NCBI RefSeq assembly: GCF_019880385.1
Contig: NZ_CP082273.1
Span: 310,001 to 374,000, forward strand
Length of the DNA stretch: 64,000 bases
Origin: Nocardioides coralli
GTDB lineage: Bacteria > Actinomycetota > Actinomycetes > Propionibacteriales > Nocardioidaceae
Direction of reading: 5' to 3'
In this document: positions 18,986-27,109 of the stretch, piece after piece
Layout of the letters: each line of letters starts with the position of its first letter
How positions within the stretch are numbered: the first letter of the stretch is position 1
Position numbers and translations under genes: made by a program
The notes under the pieces: model-generated
Seen by the model: only the letters and a program-made list of their open reading frames with translations
Told to the model about the DNA's origin: nothing
The model's database searches: none

Positions 18986-19216
18986 ATGGCCCCGACAGGA
19001 CGGCAGCACGACGGTGTGGGACTCGACGGCCGGTGCGGCCTGGCGGCGGTGTTCGGCCGGGCGGACAGCGGTGACCCGCGGTGGCATCGCACCATCGACG
19101 GCACGACCGTGCACTTCCACAGCCGCGCGGTCAGGCTGACCAGCTATCTCGTCACGGGGCGGATCCGTCGCCTGCTGCACGAGGAACGCCTCACCAGTGA
19201 CGGACCCAGAGGTTGA
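18986..19216 (+). CDS. possible small protein divergent from the AraC regulator
   Basis: 76 residues with no recognisable domain (VFGRADSGDPRWHRTIDG, then RAVRLTSYLVTGRIRRLL). Signals for expression are good: a -10 box TAGCGT at 18940-18945 and a strong ribosome-binding site GGAGGTGGG five bases before the ATG. Its 3' end overlaps the end of the convergent methyltransferase gene by 26 bases. It could be the target of the divergent AraC regulator. Without a homologue it remains a hypothetical. Confidence 0.4.
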   Translation: MAPTGRQHDGVGLDGRCGLAAVFGRADSGDPRWHRTIDGTTVHFHSRAVRLTSYLVTGRIRRLLHEERLTSDGPRG

Positions 19217-19901
19217 CGGCGTAGTCCACCGACGTCCCGGCGTACGTCGCGAGGACCTCCTCGGCGACGGCGGTGGGCAGCTCGATCCGCACCACCGCCT
19301 CGAGGTCGGCGCGTGAGTCGAACTCCCACCTGAGGTCGAGGGGGTGGCGGGTCCAGCCGCGCCGCGACCAGAACCGCTCCACGGCCGTGGGGTCCACCGC
19401 GGGGAAGCCGCGGCGGAACCAGCCGCCGAAGGTGGACCGGGTCGGGTCGTTGTCGATGACGAACGCCGTGCCGCCCCGGCGCACCACCCGGTCGAGCTCG
19501 GCGAGCCCCGGCTCGCAGCCGGGACCGAAGAAGTAGGCCCAGCGCGCGTGGACCACGTCGACCGAGCGGTCCGGCAGCGGCAGTGCCTCCGCCTGTCCCG
19601 CGAGCACCTCCACGTTGTCGAGCCGGCGGGTGCGTCGGCGGGCCAGGGCGACCAGCGGCGGGTGCGGCTCGACCCCGGTCACCCGCGCCGCGACCGTCGC
19701 GAAGCGAGGCAGGTGGAACCCCGAGCCGCAGCCGATGTCGAGGACGTCCCGGCCGGACCAGCTCGCGAGGGAGGCCATCGTGTCCGCGAGGACACCGGCC
19801 CGGTCGAGGGCCCGGTTCTCGACCTCGTACGTCGCCGGGTGCTGCCAGATGTTGGGGCTCGGTCGAGGTCTGGGCGCGCCCGTCGCGACCTCCTCGGTCA
19901 G
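19191..19901 (-). CDS. class I SAM-dependent methyltransferase
   Basis: 236 residues from the start proposed here. Conserved N-terminal NIWQHPATYEVENRALDRAG leads to the SAM-binding motif I VLDIGCGSGFH, then GVEPHP (motif II acidic) and HARWAYFFGPG. It fits the methyltransferase-11/25 group; substrate unknown. No ATG or GTG stands at the junction with the upstream VOC gene. The best start is CTG within CTGA, a 4-base overlap with the VOC stop that mimics the usual ATGA/GTGA coupling; the frame reads LTEEVATG. The upstream open frame (to 20180) lies within the VOC gene and is not used. Gene confident; start uncertain. Confidence 0.8.
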   Translation of the reverse strand: MTEEVATGAPRPRPSPNIWQHPATYEVENRALDRAGVLADTMASLASWSGRDVLDIGCGSGFHLPRFATVAARVTGVEPHPPLVALARRRTRRLDNVEVLAGQAEALPLPDRSVDVVHARWAYFFGPGCEPGLAELDRVVRRGGTAFVIDNDPTRSTFGGWFRRGFPAVDPTAVERFWSRRGWTRHPLDLRWEFDSRADLEAVVRIELPTAVAEEVLATYAGTSVDYAVNLWVRHW

Positions 19902-20536
19902 ATCCGGACGAGCCCGTGCGGCGTCTGGACCTGGGCGGCGATGATGCCGGGGGTGCCGTTCGGGGCGACCCACTCGACCTTGACGTCCTCCAGGGGCGCC
20001 TCGACGGTCTCCCCGAGCCACTCCGAGACCCGCTGGGGGTCGCCGGCGATCTCCAGGCACGCGAGGGAGTACGCAGGGTCGGCGCCCGTGCTCGGGTGCA
20101 GGTCGGCCGGGCTGTCCCACTGGACGAAGAACGGCAGCTGCGGGTCGGCGATCAGACCGTTGACGCCGATCTGCTTCCACCGCAGCTCGGTCCCGTCGGG
20201 CCGGTGGCGGTTGCCGTTGGCGGACTCGCGTCCGAGCCGGGTCTCGACGGCCGCGATGTCGTCGACGGAGACGACCCAGCCGAGCCAGCCGCCGCCGAGC
20301 TGCGAGCGGGCGCGCACGGCCTGCCCGAAGGGCGCCTTGTCGGAGGCCGGGTGGTCGAGGACCTCGACGACCTCGAGGTAGGTGCGGTCAGCGAGGGGGA
20401 GCACCATGTTCCGCGTCCCGAACCGCGGATGGACGCCCCCGTCCTTGAACTCCGTGCCGAGCAGTCCCCCGATTCGCTGGGCAGTGCTGGCAAGGCCATC
20501 AGGTCCCGCTGCAAATGAGAGATGGTCCAAGCGCAT
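19898..20536 (-). CDS. VOC/glyoxalase-fold protein
   Basis: 212 residues with the N-terminal LDHLSFAAGPDGLAST and the FGTRNMVLPLADRTYLEVVEVL strand pattern of the glyoxalase-like VOC superfamily (two beta-alpha-beta-beta-beta modules). Members bind a metal and act in isomerisation, dioxygenation or resistance; no specific substrate can be assigned. Three in-frame ATGs lie within 18 bases. The third is chosen because a -10 box GACAAT (minus strand 20549-20544) lies seven bases before it and homologues begin MRLDHLSF. Coupled by overlap to the methyltransferase gene. Confidence 0.82.
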   Translation of the reverse strand: MRLDHLSFAAGPDGLASTAQRIGGLLGTEFKDGGVHPRFGTRNMVLPLADRTYLEVVEVLDHPASDKAPFGQAVRARSQLGGGWLGWVVSVDDIAAVETRLGRESANGNRHRPDGTELRWKQIGVNGLIADPQLPFFVQWDSPADLHPSTGADPAYSLACLEIAGDPQRVSEWLGETVEAPLEDVKVEWVAPNGTPGIIAAQVQTPHGLVRI

Positions 20537-20603
20537 GCCTCTCATTGTCAGCATTGCGTCTGGTGCCCGGGACGGCGGGGTCGAGTTGTCTTGATGTCGA
20601 GAG

Positions 20604-21365
20604 TCAGCGCGGATCGGCTGGGTGGAGGGCCAGCGCGGACCGTGACCGCAGGTGCGCCTCGCACAGCCGGACGAGCTCGGCGTACGCCGGCGCCCCCATC
20701 AGCTCGGTGAGCTCGGCGGCGTTGGTGACGTAGAGCGGCTCCACGGCGACGTGGGCCTCGGTGTTGCCCGAGCAGTACCAGTCGAGGTCGTGGCCGCCGG
20801 GGCCCCAGCCACGGCGGTCGTACTCGGTGATCGTCACCTCGGTGTAGGAGGTCTCGTCCTGCCGCTCGACGGTGCGGAAGGTGCGCCGGATGGGCAGCTG
20901 CCAGCAGACGTCCGGCTTGGTCTCCAGCGGGTTGCGTCCCTGCTCGAGCGCCAGCAGGTGCAGCGCGCAGCCCGCGCCGGCGTGGAAGTCGGTGCGGTTG
21001 TGGAAGACGCAGGCCGACTGACCCGCGACCTCGTGGGTCCGGGTCTTGGGCTCGCCGTCCTCGTCCTTCTCGACCCAGTCGCCCTTGCGCACCCTGCGGC
21101 CGGGGTGGAACTGCCACTGCTCGGGGGTCAGCTCCGCGACGAAGCCCGCCACCCGTCGCTGGTCGTCCGTGTCGGAGAAGTGGGCCCCCAGCGTGCAGCA
21201 GCCGGTGTCGGGCGAGGTGCTGTAGATGCCCGGGCAGCCCTGGCCGAAGATGCAGGTGTAGCCGGAGGTCAACCAGGTCAGGTCGCAACGGAACACCTGG
21301 TCGGCGTCGTCAGGGTCGACGAACTCGACGAACGCGCGAGGGAAGTCGAGGTCCACTTCGGGCAC
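20604..21365 (-). CDS. conserved Cys-rich actinobacterial protein
   Basis: 253 residues, cytosolic by appearance. Nine or so Cys include CIFGQGC and GCC TLGAHF in the N-terminal third, then [16 protein letters not shown] and PDVCWQLP. His residues near several of them ([19 protein letters not shown]) make a metal site or iron-sulfur cluster plausible. The layout recalls CxxxxxxC...CC zinc/iron-chelating proteins, but I do not recognise a named family with certainty. The GTG start is six bases after the minus-strand -10 box TAGTGT (21377-21372). Divergent from the ppx gene across 33 bases. Confidence 0.82.
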   Translation of the reverse strand: MPEVDLDFPRAFVEFVDPDDADQVFRCDLTWLTSGYTCIFGQGCPGIYSTSPDTGCCTLGAHFSDTDDQRRVAGFVAELTPEQWQFHPGRRVRKGDWVEKDEDGEPKTRTHEVAGQSACVFHNRTDFHAGAGCALHLLALEQGRNPLETKPDVCWQLPIRRTFRTVERQDETSYTEVTITEYDRRGWGPGGHDLDWYCSGNTEAHVAVEPLYVTNAAELTELMGAPAYAELVRLCEAHLRSRSALALHPADPR

Positions 21366-21371
21366 GGAGCA

Positions 21372-21392
21372 ACACTACGCGGCAGGTAGTTT
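21372..21392. promoter_or_regulatory. back-to-back leaderless promoters
   Basis: Only 33 bases separate the two divergent start codons (21365 minus, 21399 plus). They hold TAGTGT on the minus strand (21377-21372) and TAGTTT on the plus strand (21387-21392), each six bases from its start codon. The -35 region of each promoter must lie inside the other gene. Confidence 0.6.
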
Positions 21393-21398
21393 GGGCCC

Positions 21399-22340
21399 AT
21401 GCGTCTGGGCGTGCTCGACATCGGGTCCAACACCGGCCACCTCCTGGTGGTCGACGCCCACGACGGTGCGGCACCGCTGCCGGCCTACTCCTACAAGGAG
21501 CCGCTGCGCCTCGCCGAGCACCTCGACGAGGACGGTGCCATCAGCGACGAGGGCGTCGACGCCCTGGCCCAGTTCACGGGTCAGGCGCAGCGGGTGGCCG
21601 AGGACAAGGGCTGCGAGGAGATGCTGGCCTTCGCGACCTCGGCCGTGCGCGACGCCGTCAACAGCCACGAGCTGCTCGACGAGGTGAGCACCCGGACCGG
21701 CCAGGTCATCACGGTGCTGCCGGGCGAGGACGAGGCCCGGCTGACCTTCCTCGCCGTACGCCGGTGGTTCGGCTGGTCCTCGGGCCGGCTGGCGGTGTTC
21801 GACATCGGTGGTGGGTCCCTGGAGATCGCGGCCGGCACGGCCGAGGCACCGGACGTCGCCTGGTCGCTGCCGCTCGGGGCGGCGCGGCTCGCCCGCGACC
21901 ACCTCTCCGGCGATCGCGACGAGGACACGATCCGCGCCCTGCGCAAGAAGATCCGCGCCGAGATCGCCCACGACGCCGGCAACCTGCTGCGTTCGGGGCG
22001 GCCGGACCACGCGGTGGCGACGTCGAAGACCTTCCGCTCCCTCGCCCGGATCTGCGGGGCGGCGCCGGCGGGCGAGGGAATGCTGGTGCCGCGGATGCTG
22101 CCGCTGGAGGAGATGAACGACTGGATCCCCAAGCTGGCGGCGATGTCGGAGAAGGAGCTGCGGGACCTCCCGGGCGTCTCGCCGAGCCGGACCCACCAGA
22201 TCCTCCCGGGTGCCCTGGTCGCGGTCGCCGTCATGGAGATCTTCGACCTGCCGGAGCTCGAGATCTGCCCGTGGGCGCTGCGGGAGGGCGTCATCCTCGA
22301 GCGCATCGACGCGATCAGCCGGGCCACGAACGGCCGCTGA
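21399..22340 (+). CDS. Ppx/GppA family phosphatase
   Basis: 313 residues of the ASKHA-fold exopolyphosphatase/guanosine pentaphosphatase family: phosphate 1 loop [13 protein letters not shown] at the N-terminus, then FATSAVRDA, the phosphate 2 region [11 protein letters not shown] and the SKTFRSLAR block. It has the short form without the C-terminal HD-like domain, as in Mtb Rv0496. It would act on polyphosphate ends or (p)ppGpp-type nucleotides; which one cannot be told from sequence. Followed after four bases by the isomerase gene. Confidence 0.9.
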   Translation: MRLGVLDIGSNTGHLLVVDAHDGAAPLPAYSYKEPLRLAEHLDEDGAISDEGVDALAQFTGQAQRVAEDKGCEEMLAFATSAVRDAVNSHELLDEVSTRTGQVITVLPGEDEARLTFLAVRRWFGWSSGRLAVFDIGGGSLEIAAGTAEAPDVAWSLPLGAARLARDHLSGDRDEDTIRALRKKIRAEIAHDAGNLLRSGRPDHAVATSKTFRSLARICGAAPAGEGMLVPRMLPLEEMNDWIPKLAAMSEKELRDLPGVSPSRTHQILPGALVAVAVMEIFDLPELEICPWALREGVILERIDAISRATNGR

Positions 22341-22344
22341 CCCC

Positions 22345-23130
22345 GTGACGCGGATCGGACTGTCGACGGCCTCGGTCTACCCCGAGTCCTCTGCGCACGC
22401 CTTCACGTGGGCGAGCCGGCTCGGCTACGACGCCGTGGAGGTCATGGTCGGCATCGACGCGCTGAGCCAGCAGGTCTCGGCCGTGCGGCAGCTGTCGGAC
22501 CACCACGAGATCCCCATCTCGGCGGTGCACGCGCCGTGCCTGCTGTTCACGCAGCGCGTCTGGGGGCTCGAGCCGTGGGGCAAGCTGGAGCGCTCGGCCG
22601 AGATGGCCGAGGCGGTCGGTGCCGAGGTCGTCGTCGTGCACCCGCCGTTCCGCTGGCAGCGCGAGTACGCCGCCGGCTTCGTCGACGGCATCGCGGCACT
22701 CGAGGCCTCGACCGGGATCGCCTTCGCCGTCGAGAACATGTATCCGTGGCGGGCCTCCTCCCGCCGGGGCATGGAGATGTACGCGCCGGGCTGGGACCCC
22801 TCCACCGAGCCCTACGCCCACACGGCGATCGACCTCTCCCACGCCGCCATCGCCGCCTCCGACCCGATCGAGATGGCCGTGCGGATGGGGTCGCGGCTGA
22901 CGCACGTCCACCTGACCGACGGCACCGGGTCCGCCAAGGACGAGCACCTGGTGCCCGGTCGCGGGGTCATGAGGGCCGCCGAGTTCCTCACCCACGTCGC
23001 CGACTCCGGCTTCTCCGGTGACGTCGTCGTCGAGATCAACACCCGCAAGGCGACCACCCGCGAGCAGCGGGAGACCGACCTGCGCGAGTCCCTGGAGTTC
23101 GCGCGCGAGCACTTCGCGGTGAGCGCCTGA
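22345..23130 (+). CDS. sugar phosphate isomerase/epimerase (TIM barrel)
   Basis: 261 residues of the AP endonuclease family 2/xylose isomerase-like barrel: IGLSTASVYPES at strand 1, VVVHPPF, FAVENMYPW (metal Glu), TAIDLSHA (metal Asp), THVHLTDG (metal His) and VVVEINT (last metal Glu). The set of metal ligands looks complete. The GTG start lies four bases after the ppx stop, so the two are co-transcribed, as Rv0496-Rv0498 are neighbours in Mtb. Substrate unknown. Confidence 0.87.
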   Translation: MTRIGLSTASVYPESSAHAFTWASRLGYDAVEVMVGIDALSQQVSAVRQLSDHHEIPISAVHAPCLLFTQRVWGLEPWGKLERSAEMAEAVGAEVVVVHPPFRWQREYAAGFVDGIAALEASTGIAFAVENMYPWRASSRRGMEMYAPGWDPSTEPYAHTAIDLSHAAIAASDPIEMAVRMGSRLTHVHLTDGTGSAKDEHLVPGRGVMRAAEFLTHVADSGFSGDVVVEINTRKATTREQRETDLRESLEFAREHFAVSA

Positions 23131-23720
23131 TGGCCGGAGCGCGTCGCGGCCGCCGGCCCGGTGCCCCGGACACCCGGGCAGCGATCCTCGCGGCCGCGCG
23201 GTCGCAGTTCGCCAGCCACGGGGTCGCCGGCGCGACGATCCGGGGCATCGCCGGTGAGGCGGGTGTCGACGCCGCCCTGGTCCACCACTACTTCGGCAGC
23301 AAGGACGACCTGTTCATGGCGGCGATGGAGTTGCCCGTCGACCCGCGGCAGGTGCTCGCCCCGGTGATCGCCGCCGGGCCCGAGGGTGCCGCCGAGCGCT
23401 TCCTGCGTGCCCTCCTGGAGGCCTGGGACGACCCCGACCTGCAGCCCACGCTGGTGGGGTTCGTGCGGGGGGTGCTCGAGCCCGGCGGGGCCCGCCTCCT
23501 GGCGGAGGGCTTCCTGCCCGTGGTCATCGAGCCGGTCGGACGCGCCCTCGGGCTCGACCGCCCCGAGCACCGGATGCCGTTGGTGGCCAGCCAGGTCATC
23601 GGCATCGTGATGCTCCGCTACGTGCTGCGGGTCGAGCCGCTGGCCTCGATGCCCCGGGAGCGGCTGGTGGCGACGTACGCCCCCACCGTGCAGCGCTACC
23701 TGACCGGACCCTTGCCCTGA
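23130..23720 (+). CDS. TetR-family transcriptional regulator
   Basis: 196 residues. The N-terminal TetR helix-turn-helix (TIRGIAGEAGVDAALVHHYFGSKDDLF) is followed by an all-helical ligand domain of the TetR_C type. The ATG overlaps the isomerase stop by one base (TGATG), yet the likely targets are the exporter genes just downstream, whose promoter carries an imperfect palindrome. The usual role would be as a repressor relieved by a drug or metabolite. Confidence 0.88.
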   Translation: MAGARRGRRPGAPDTRAAILAAARSQFASHGVAGATIRGIAGEAGVDAALVHHYFGSKDDLFMAAMELPVDPRQVLAPVIAAGPEGAAERFLRALLEAWDDPDLQPTLVGFVRGVLEPGGARLLAEGFLPVVIEPVGRALGLDRPEHRMPLVASQVIGIVMLRYVLRVEPLASMPRERLVATYAPTVQRYLTGPLP

Positions 23721-23734
23721 GGGCCGAGCGGGCG

Positions 23735-23755
23735 CATAATTCAACGTATGATGAA
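23735..23755 (+). promoter_or_regulatory. promoter and possible TetR operator of the ABC exporter
   Basis: CATAAT (23735-23740) is a good -10 box seven bases before the ATG at 23748, predicting a leaderless transcript. TTCAACGTATGATGAA (23740-23755) is an imperfect 16-base palindrome (12 of 16 positions symmetric) covering the start point and start codon. Binding there would block initiation. Confidence 0.5.
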
Positions 23756-24461
23756 AAACGCGGTGGAGGTCGGCGGGCTCCGGGTGGTGCGCGGACGGCG
23801 GCGGGTCCTCGACGGGCTCGACGTCAGCATCGGTGGTGGGGTCACCGGACTGCTCGGGCCGAGCGGGTGCGGCAAGACCACCCTGATGCGGTGCCTGGTC
23901 GGGGTGCAGGTGGTCGAGTCCGGCAGCGTGCAGGTCTTCGACCAGCCGGCCGGCAGCGCCCCGCTGCGCGACCGGGTCGGCTACCACACCCAGGCGGCGA
24001 GCGTGTACGACGACCTCACCGTCGCCGGCAACCTCACCTTCTTCGCGCGGGTGCGCGGGCTCGGCCGCGACGCCGTCGAGCGGGCGGTCGCGGCGGTGGA
24101 GCTCGACGACCACGCCGACCAGCTCGTCGGCGACCTGAGCGGTGGCCAGCGCTCGCGCGCCAGCCTGGCGGTGGCGCTGCTCGGCGACCCCGACCTGCTG
24201 GTCCTCGACGAGCCCACCGTCGGCCTCGACCCGGTGCTGCGCCGCCAGCTCTGGGGCCTCTTCCACACCCTGGCCGATGCCGGGTCGGCGGTCTTCGTCT
24301 CCAGCCACGTGATGGACGAGGCCGAGCGGTGCGACCGCCTGCTCCTCATGCGGGAGGGGGCGATCATCGCCGACGGCAGCCCCGAGGAGATCCGGTCACG
24401 CACCGGCTCGCCCGACATCGAGCACGCCTTCCTCGCGATCGTGGGAGGTGAGGCGGCATGA
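23748..24461 (+). CDS. ABC transporter ATP-binding protein (ABC-2 exporter)
   Basis: 237 residues with a complete set of nucleotide-binding motifs: Walker A GPSGCGKTT, Q-loop YHTQAAS, signature LSGGQRSRASLA, Walker B LLVLDEPTVGLDP and switch His in VSSHVMDEAERC. The form is that of DrrA/CcmA-like multidrug or polyketide exporters. A second ATG lies directly after the first; the first is used because of the upstream -10 box. It overlaps the permease gene by ATGA. Confidence 0.93.
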   Translation: MMKNAVEVGGLRVVRGRRRVLDGLDVSIGGGVTGLLGPSGCGKTTLMRCLVGVQVVESGSVQVFDQPAGSAPLRDRVGYHTQAASVYDDLTVAGNLTFFARVRGLGRDAVERAVAAVELDDHADQLVGDLSGGQRSRASLAVALLGDPDLLVLDEPTVGLDPVLRRQLWGLFHTLADAGSAVFVSSHVMDEAERCDRLLLMREGAIIADGSPEEIRSRTGSPDIEHAFLAIVGGEAA

Positions 24462-25195
24462 GCCCCCGCGTGACGCTGGCGGTGGCCGGTCGGGTGCTGG
24501 CGCAGATCCGCCACGACCACCGCACCCTGGCGATGCTGCTGCTGGTGCCGGCCCTGCTGATGACGCTGCTGTGGTGGATCTTCTCGGAGGTGCCCGGTGG
24601 CGCCTTCGACCGTGCCGGACCGGGGCTGCTCGCGCTCTTCCCGTTCGTGATCATGTTCCTGGTCACCAGCGTGACCACCCTGCGCGAGCGCTCCGGCGGG
24701 ACCCTCGAGCGGCTGCTGTCGATGCCGATGGACAAGCCGGACTTCCTCTTCGGCTACGCCCTGGCCTTCGGCCTCATGGCAGCGCTGCAGTCGGTGGTCG
24801 CGGTGGTCGTGTCGGTCACGCTGCTCGGCCTCGACCTGGCGGGCCCGGTCTGGCTGCTCACCGTCGTGGCGGTCGCCGACGCGGTGCTCGGCACCTCCCT
24901 CGGCCTGTTCGTCAGCGCCTTCGCCCGCAGCGAGTTCCAGGCCGTCCAGTTCATGCCGGTCTTCGTGGTGCCCCAGATGCTGTTGTGCGGGCTCCTGGTC
25001 CCCCGCGACACGATGCCGACGGTCCTCGAGGCGATCAGCGACGTGCTGCCGCTGTCCTACGCGGTCGACGCCATGCAGACGCTGACCCGTACCAGCGAGA
25101 CGACCGAGGTCTGGCAGGACCTCGGCGTGGTGGCCGGGTTCGTCGTCGTCGGGCTGGCCCTCGGCGCGGCCACCCTGCGCCGGCGTACGCCGTGA
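24458..25195 (+). CDS. ABC-2 type permease
   Basis: 245 residues with six hydrophobic segments, starting with MLLLVPALLMTLLWWIF and FPFVIMFLVTSVTTLRERSGGTLERLL, the ABC-2 family coupling region. The late VPQMLLCGLLVPRDTMP loop and final helix are also typical. It pairs with the preceding ATPase as a half-size exporter (two of each per complex), probably for drug or lipid efflux under the TetR regulator. The 72 bases after it hold a weak GCCGG-TCA-CCGGC hairpin and the promoter of the next gene. Confidence 0.92.
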   Translation: MSPRVTLAVAGRVLAQIRHDHRTLAMLLLVPALLMTLLWWIFSEVPGGAFDRAGPGLLALFPFVIMFLVTSVTTLRERSGGTLERLLSMPMDKPDFLFGYALAFGLMAALQSVVAVVVSVTLLGLDLAGPVWLLTVVAVADAVLGTSLGLFVSAFARSEFQAVQFMPVFVVPQMLLCGLLVPRDTMPTVLEAISDVLPLSYAVDAMQTLTRTSETTEVWQDLGVVAGFVVVGLALGAATLRRRTP

Positions 25196-25267
25196 GCGGA
25201 CCCGCCGGCGAGCCGGTCACCGGCCACGAGTAGGGCCGCAGTCGACTCGCCGCGTAACCTGTCCCGC

Positions 25268-26203
25268 ATGCCCCTGCTCCGCCAGCCGCTGCTGCTCCTC
25301 GCGCGCAGCCAGCAGGTGAAGAAGCTCGTCAGCACCATGCCCGTGTCCTCGGGGATCGTGAACAGCTACGTCCCCGGTGAGACGACCGACGCCGCCGTCG
25401 ACGCCACCGCGGGCCTGGTCGAGTCCGGCCTCACCGTCACCCTGGACTACCTCGGCGAGGACACCCTCGACCTCGAGCAGGCCGACGCCACGGTCGCGGC
25501 GTACGTCGACGTGCTCAAGGAGCTCTCGGGGCGCGGGCTGGCGGGTCGGGCCGAAGTCTCGGTGAAGCTGTCGGCGGTCGGCCAGGCGCTGCCCGACAAC
25601 GGCGAGAAGGTGGCGCTCGAGAACGCCCGCACCATCTGCCGCGCCGCCCGCAATGCCGGCACGACGGTGACCCTCGACATGGAGGACCACACCACCACCG
25701 ACTCCACGCTGCGGATCCTGCGCGAGCTGCGCAAGGACTTCCCCGAGACCGGCGCGGTGCTGCAGGCCGCCCTCCACCGCACCGAGGCCGACTGCCGCGC
25801 GCTGGCCCACGAGGGCTCGCGCGTCCGGCTGTGCAAGGGCGCCTACCTCGAGCCCGAGGCGGTCGCCTTCCAGGACCGGATCGACATCGACAAGTCCTAC
25901 GTCCGCTGCCTCAAGGTGCTGCTGGGCGGCCAGGGCTACCCCATGATCGCCACCCACGACCCGCGCATGGTCGACATCGCCTCCTCGCTGGCCAGCCGCT
26001 ACGGCCGCGAGAAGGGCACCTACGAGTTCCAGATGCTCTACGGGATCCGGCCGACCGAGCAGCAGCGTCTCGCCGACGCCGGCGAGACCGTGCGGGTCTA
26101 CATCCCCTACGGCACCGAGTGGTACGGCTACCTCATGAGACGCCTCGCGGAGAAGCCGTCCAACCTGTCATTCTTCCTGCGATCGCTGGTCTCGAAGAGC
26201 TGA
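25268..26203 (+). CDS. proline dehydrogenase
   Basis: 311 residues of the monofunctional PRODH barrel: TLDYLGEDT, VKLSAVGQAL, TLDMEDHTTTD, RLCKGAYLEP (Arg/Lys for FAD and proline), IATHDPRM and the terminal RVYIPYGTEWYGYLMRRLAE. It oxidises proline to pyrroline-5-carboxylate with FAD, passing electrons to quinones at the membrane. A -10 box TAACCT (25255-25260) lies seven bases before the ATG, so the mRNA is probably leaderless. proC follows 28 bases on and runs the reverse conversion, suggesting a proline/P5C redox cycle. Confidence 0.93.
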   Translation: MPLLRQPLLLLARSQQVKKLVSTMPVSSGIVNSYVPGETTDAAVDATAGLVESGLTVTLDYLGEDTLDLEQADATVAAYVDVLKELSGRGLAGRAEVSVKLSAVGQALPDNGEKVALENARTICRAARNAGTTVTLDMEDHTTTDSTLRILRELRKDFPETGAVLQAALHRTEADCRALAHEGSRVRLCKGAYLEPEAVAFQDRIDIDKSYVRCLKVLLGGQGYPMIATHDPRMVDIASSLASRYGREKGTYEFQMLYGIRPTEQQRLADAGETVRVYIPYGTEWYGYLMRRLAEKPSNLSFFLRSLVSKS

Positions 26204-26231
26204 CCGCACCCGCCCTCTGGAGGAGGAACCC

Positions 26232-27035
26232 ATGAGCCAGACCGCCATCCTCGGCGCGGGCGTCATGGGGGAGACGCTGCTCTCGGGCCTGGTCCGGGCA
26301 GGCCGCCGGGTCGACCGGCTGCTGGTGGGGGAGAAGCGCCCCGAGCGCGCCCGGGAGCTGGAGGAGCGGTACGGCGTCTCCGTGGTCTCCAACGTCGACG
26401 CCACCCGCAAGGCCGACACCGTCGCGATCGTCGTGAAGCCGCAGGACATGGCGGGCCTGCTCGACGAGGTCGCCTCCGAGCTGCGCCCCGGCCAGCTGGT
26501 GGTCTCGCTGGCCGCCGGCATCACCACGGCGTTCATCGAGGCGAGGGTGCCCGCGGGGGTCGCCGTGGTGCGGGTCATGCCCAACACCCCCGCCCTCGTC
26601 GACGAGGGCATGGCGGCGATCGCCCCCGGCTCGCACTGCGACGACGAGCACCTCGCGGTCGCCGAGTCCCTGATGGCCTCCACCGGCAAGGTGCTGCGGG
26701 TGCCCGAGCGCCAGATGGACGCCGTCACCGCCATCTCCGGGTCCGGCCCGGCCTACATCTTCTACGTCGTGGAGTCGATGATCGAGGCCGGCGTCCACCT
26801 CGGGCTGCCCCGGGCGACGGCGACCGAGCTGGTCGTCCAGACCGTGGTGGGGTCGGCCCACATGCTGCGCGAGACCGGCTCCCACCCCGTCGTGCTCCGC
26901 GAGCAGGTCACCTCGCCGGCCGGCACGACCGCGGCGGCGCTCCGCGAGCTCGAGGTGCACAAGGTCCGCGCCGCCTTCCTCGCAGCGATGGAGGCCGCTC
27001 GCGACCGCTCCCGGGCGCTGGCGGAGGGCAGCTGA
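26232..27035 (+). CDS. proC: pyrroline-5-carboxylate reductase
   Basis: ProC reduces P5C to proline with NAD(P)H. The 267 residues show the N-terminal Rossmann motif GAGVMGETLLSGL, MPNTPALVDEGM, and the C-terminal helical dimer domain with AISGSGPAYIFYVVES and REQVTSPAGTTAAAL, the family signature. A strong GGAGGAGG ribosome-binding site sits before the ATG. In Mtb proC (Rv0500) also directly precedes the HTH and bS22 genes, whereas here an AcuC gene intervenes. Confidence 0.96.
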   Translation: MSQTAILGAGVMGETLLSGLVRAGRRVDRLLVGEKRPERARELEERYGVSVVSNVDATRKADTVAIVVKPQDMAGLLDEVASELRPGQLVVSLAAGITTAFIEARVPAGVAVVRVMPNTPALVDEGMAAIAPGSHCDDEHLAVAESLMASTGKVLRVPERQMDAVTAISGSGPAYIFYVVESMIEAGVHLGLPRATATELVVQTVVGSAHMLRETGSHPVVLREQVTSPAGTTAAALRELEVHKVRAAFLAAMEAARDRSRALAEGS

Positions 27036-27049
27036 GGGTGCCCGCCCTT

Positions 27050-27083
27050 CGGTAGCCGAGGCCGTTCGGCGGCGCGGCTACCG
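27050..27083. terminator. inverted repeat between proC and the AcuC-like gene
   Basis: CGGTAGCCG (27050-27058) and CGGCTACCG (27075-27083) are perfect 9-base arms around a 16-base loop. It begins 15 bases after the proC stop, so it may end that transcript. It also covers the likely -35 region of the next promoter (-10 box TACGCT, 27097-27102), so an operator role is possible. Confidence 0.5.
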
Positions 27084-27109
27084 TGGCGCGCTCGGATACG
27101 CTCGCCGCC

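Noticed and set aside
18839..19180. N-terminal extension of the AraC regulator
   Set aside because: The added 114 residues lack a domain and overlap the divergent frame; the -10 box seven bases before the GTG at 18838 favours the short form.
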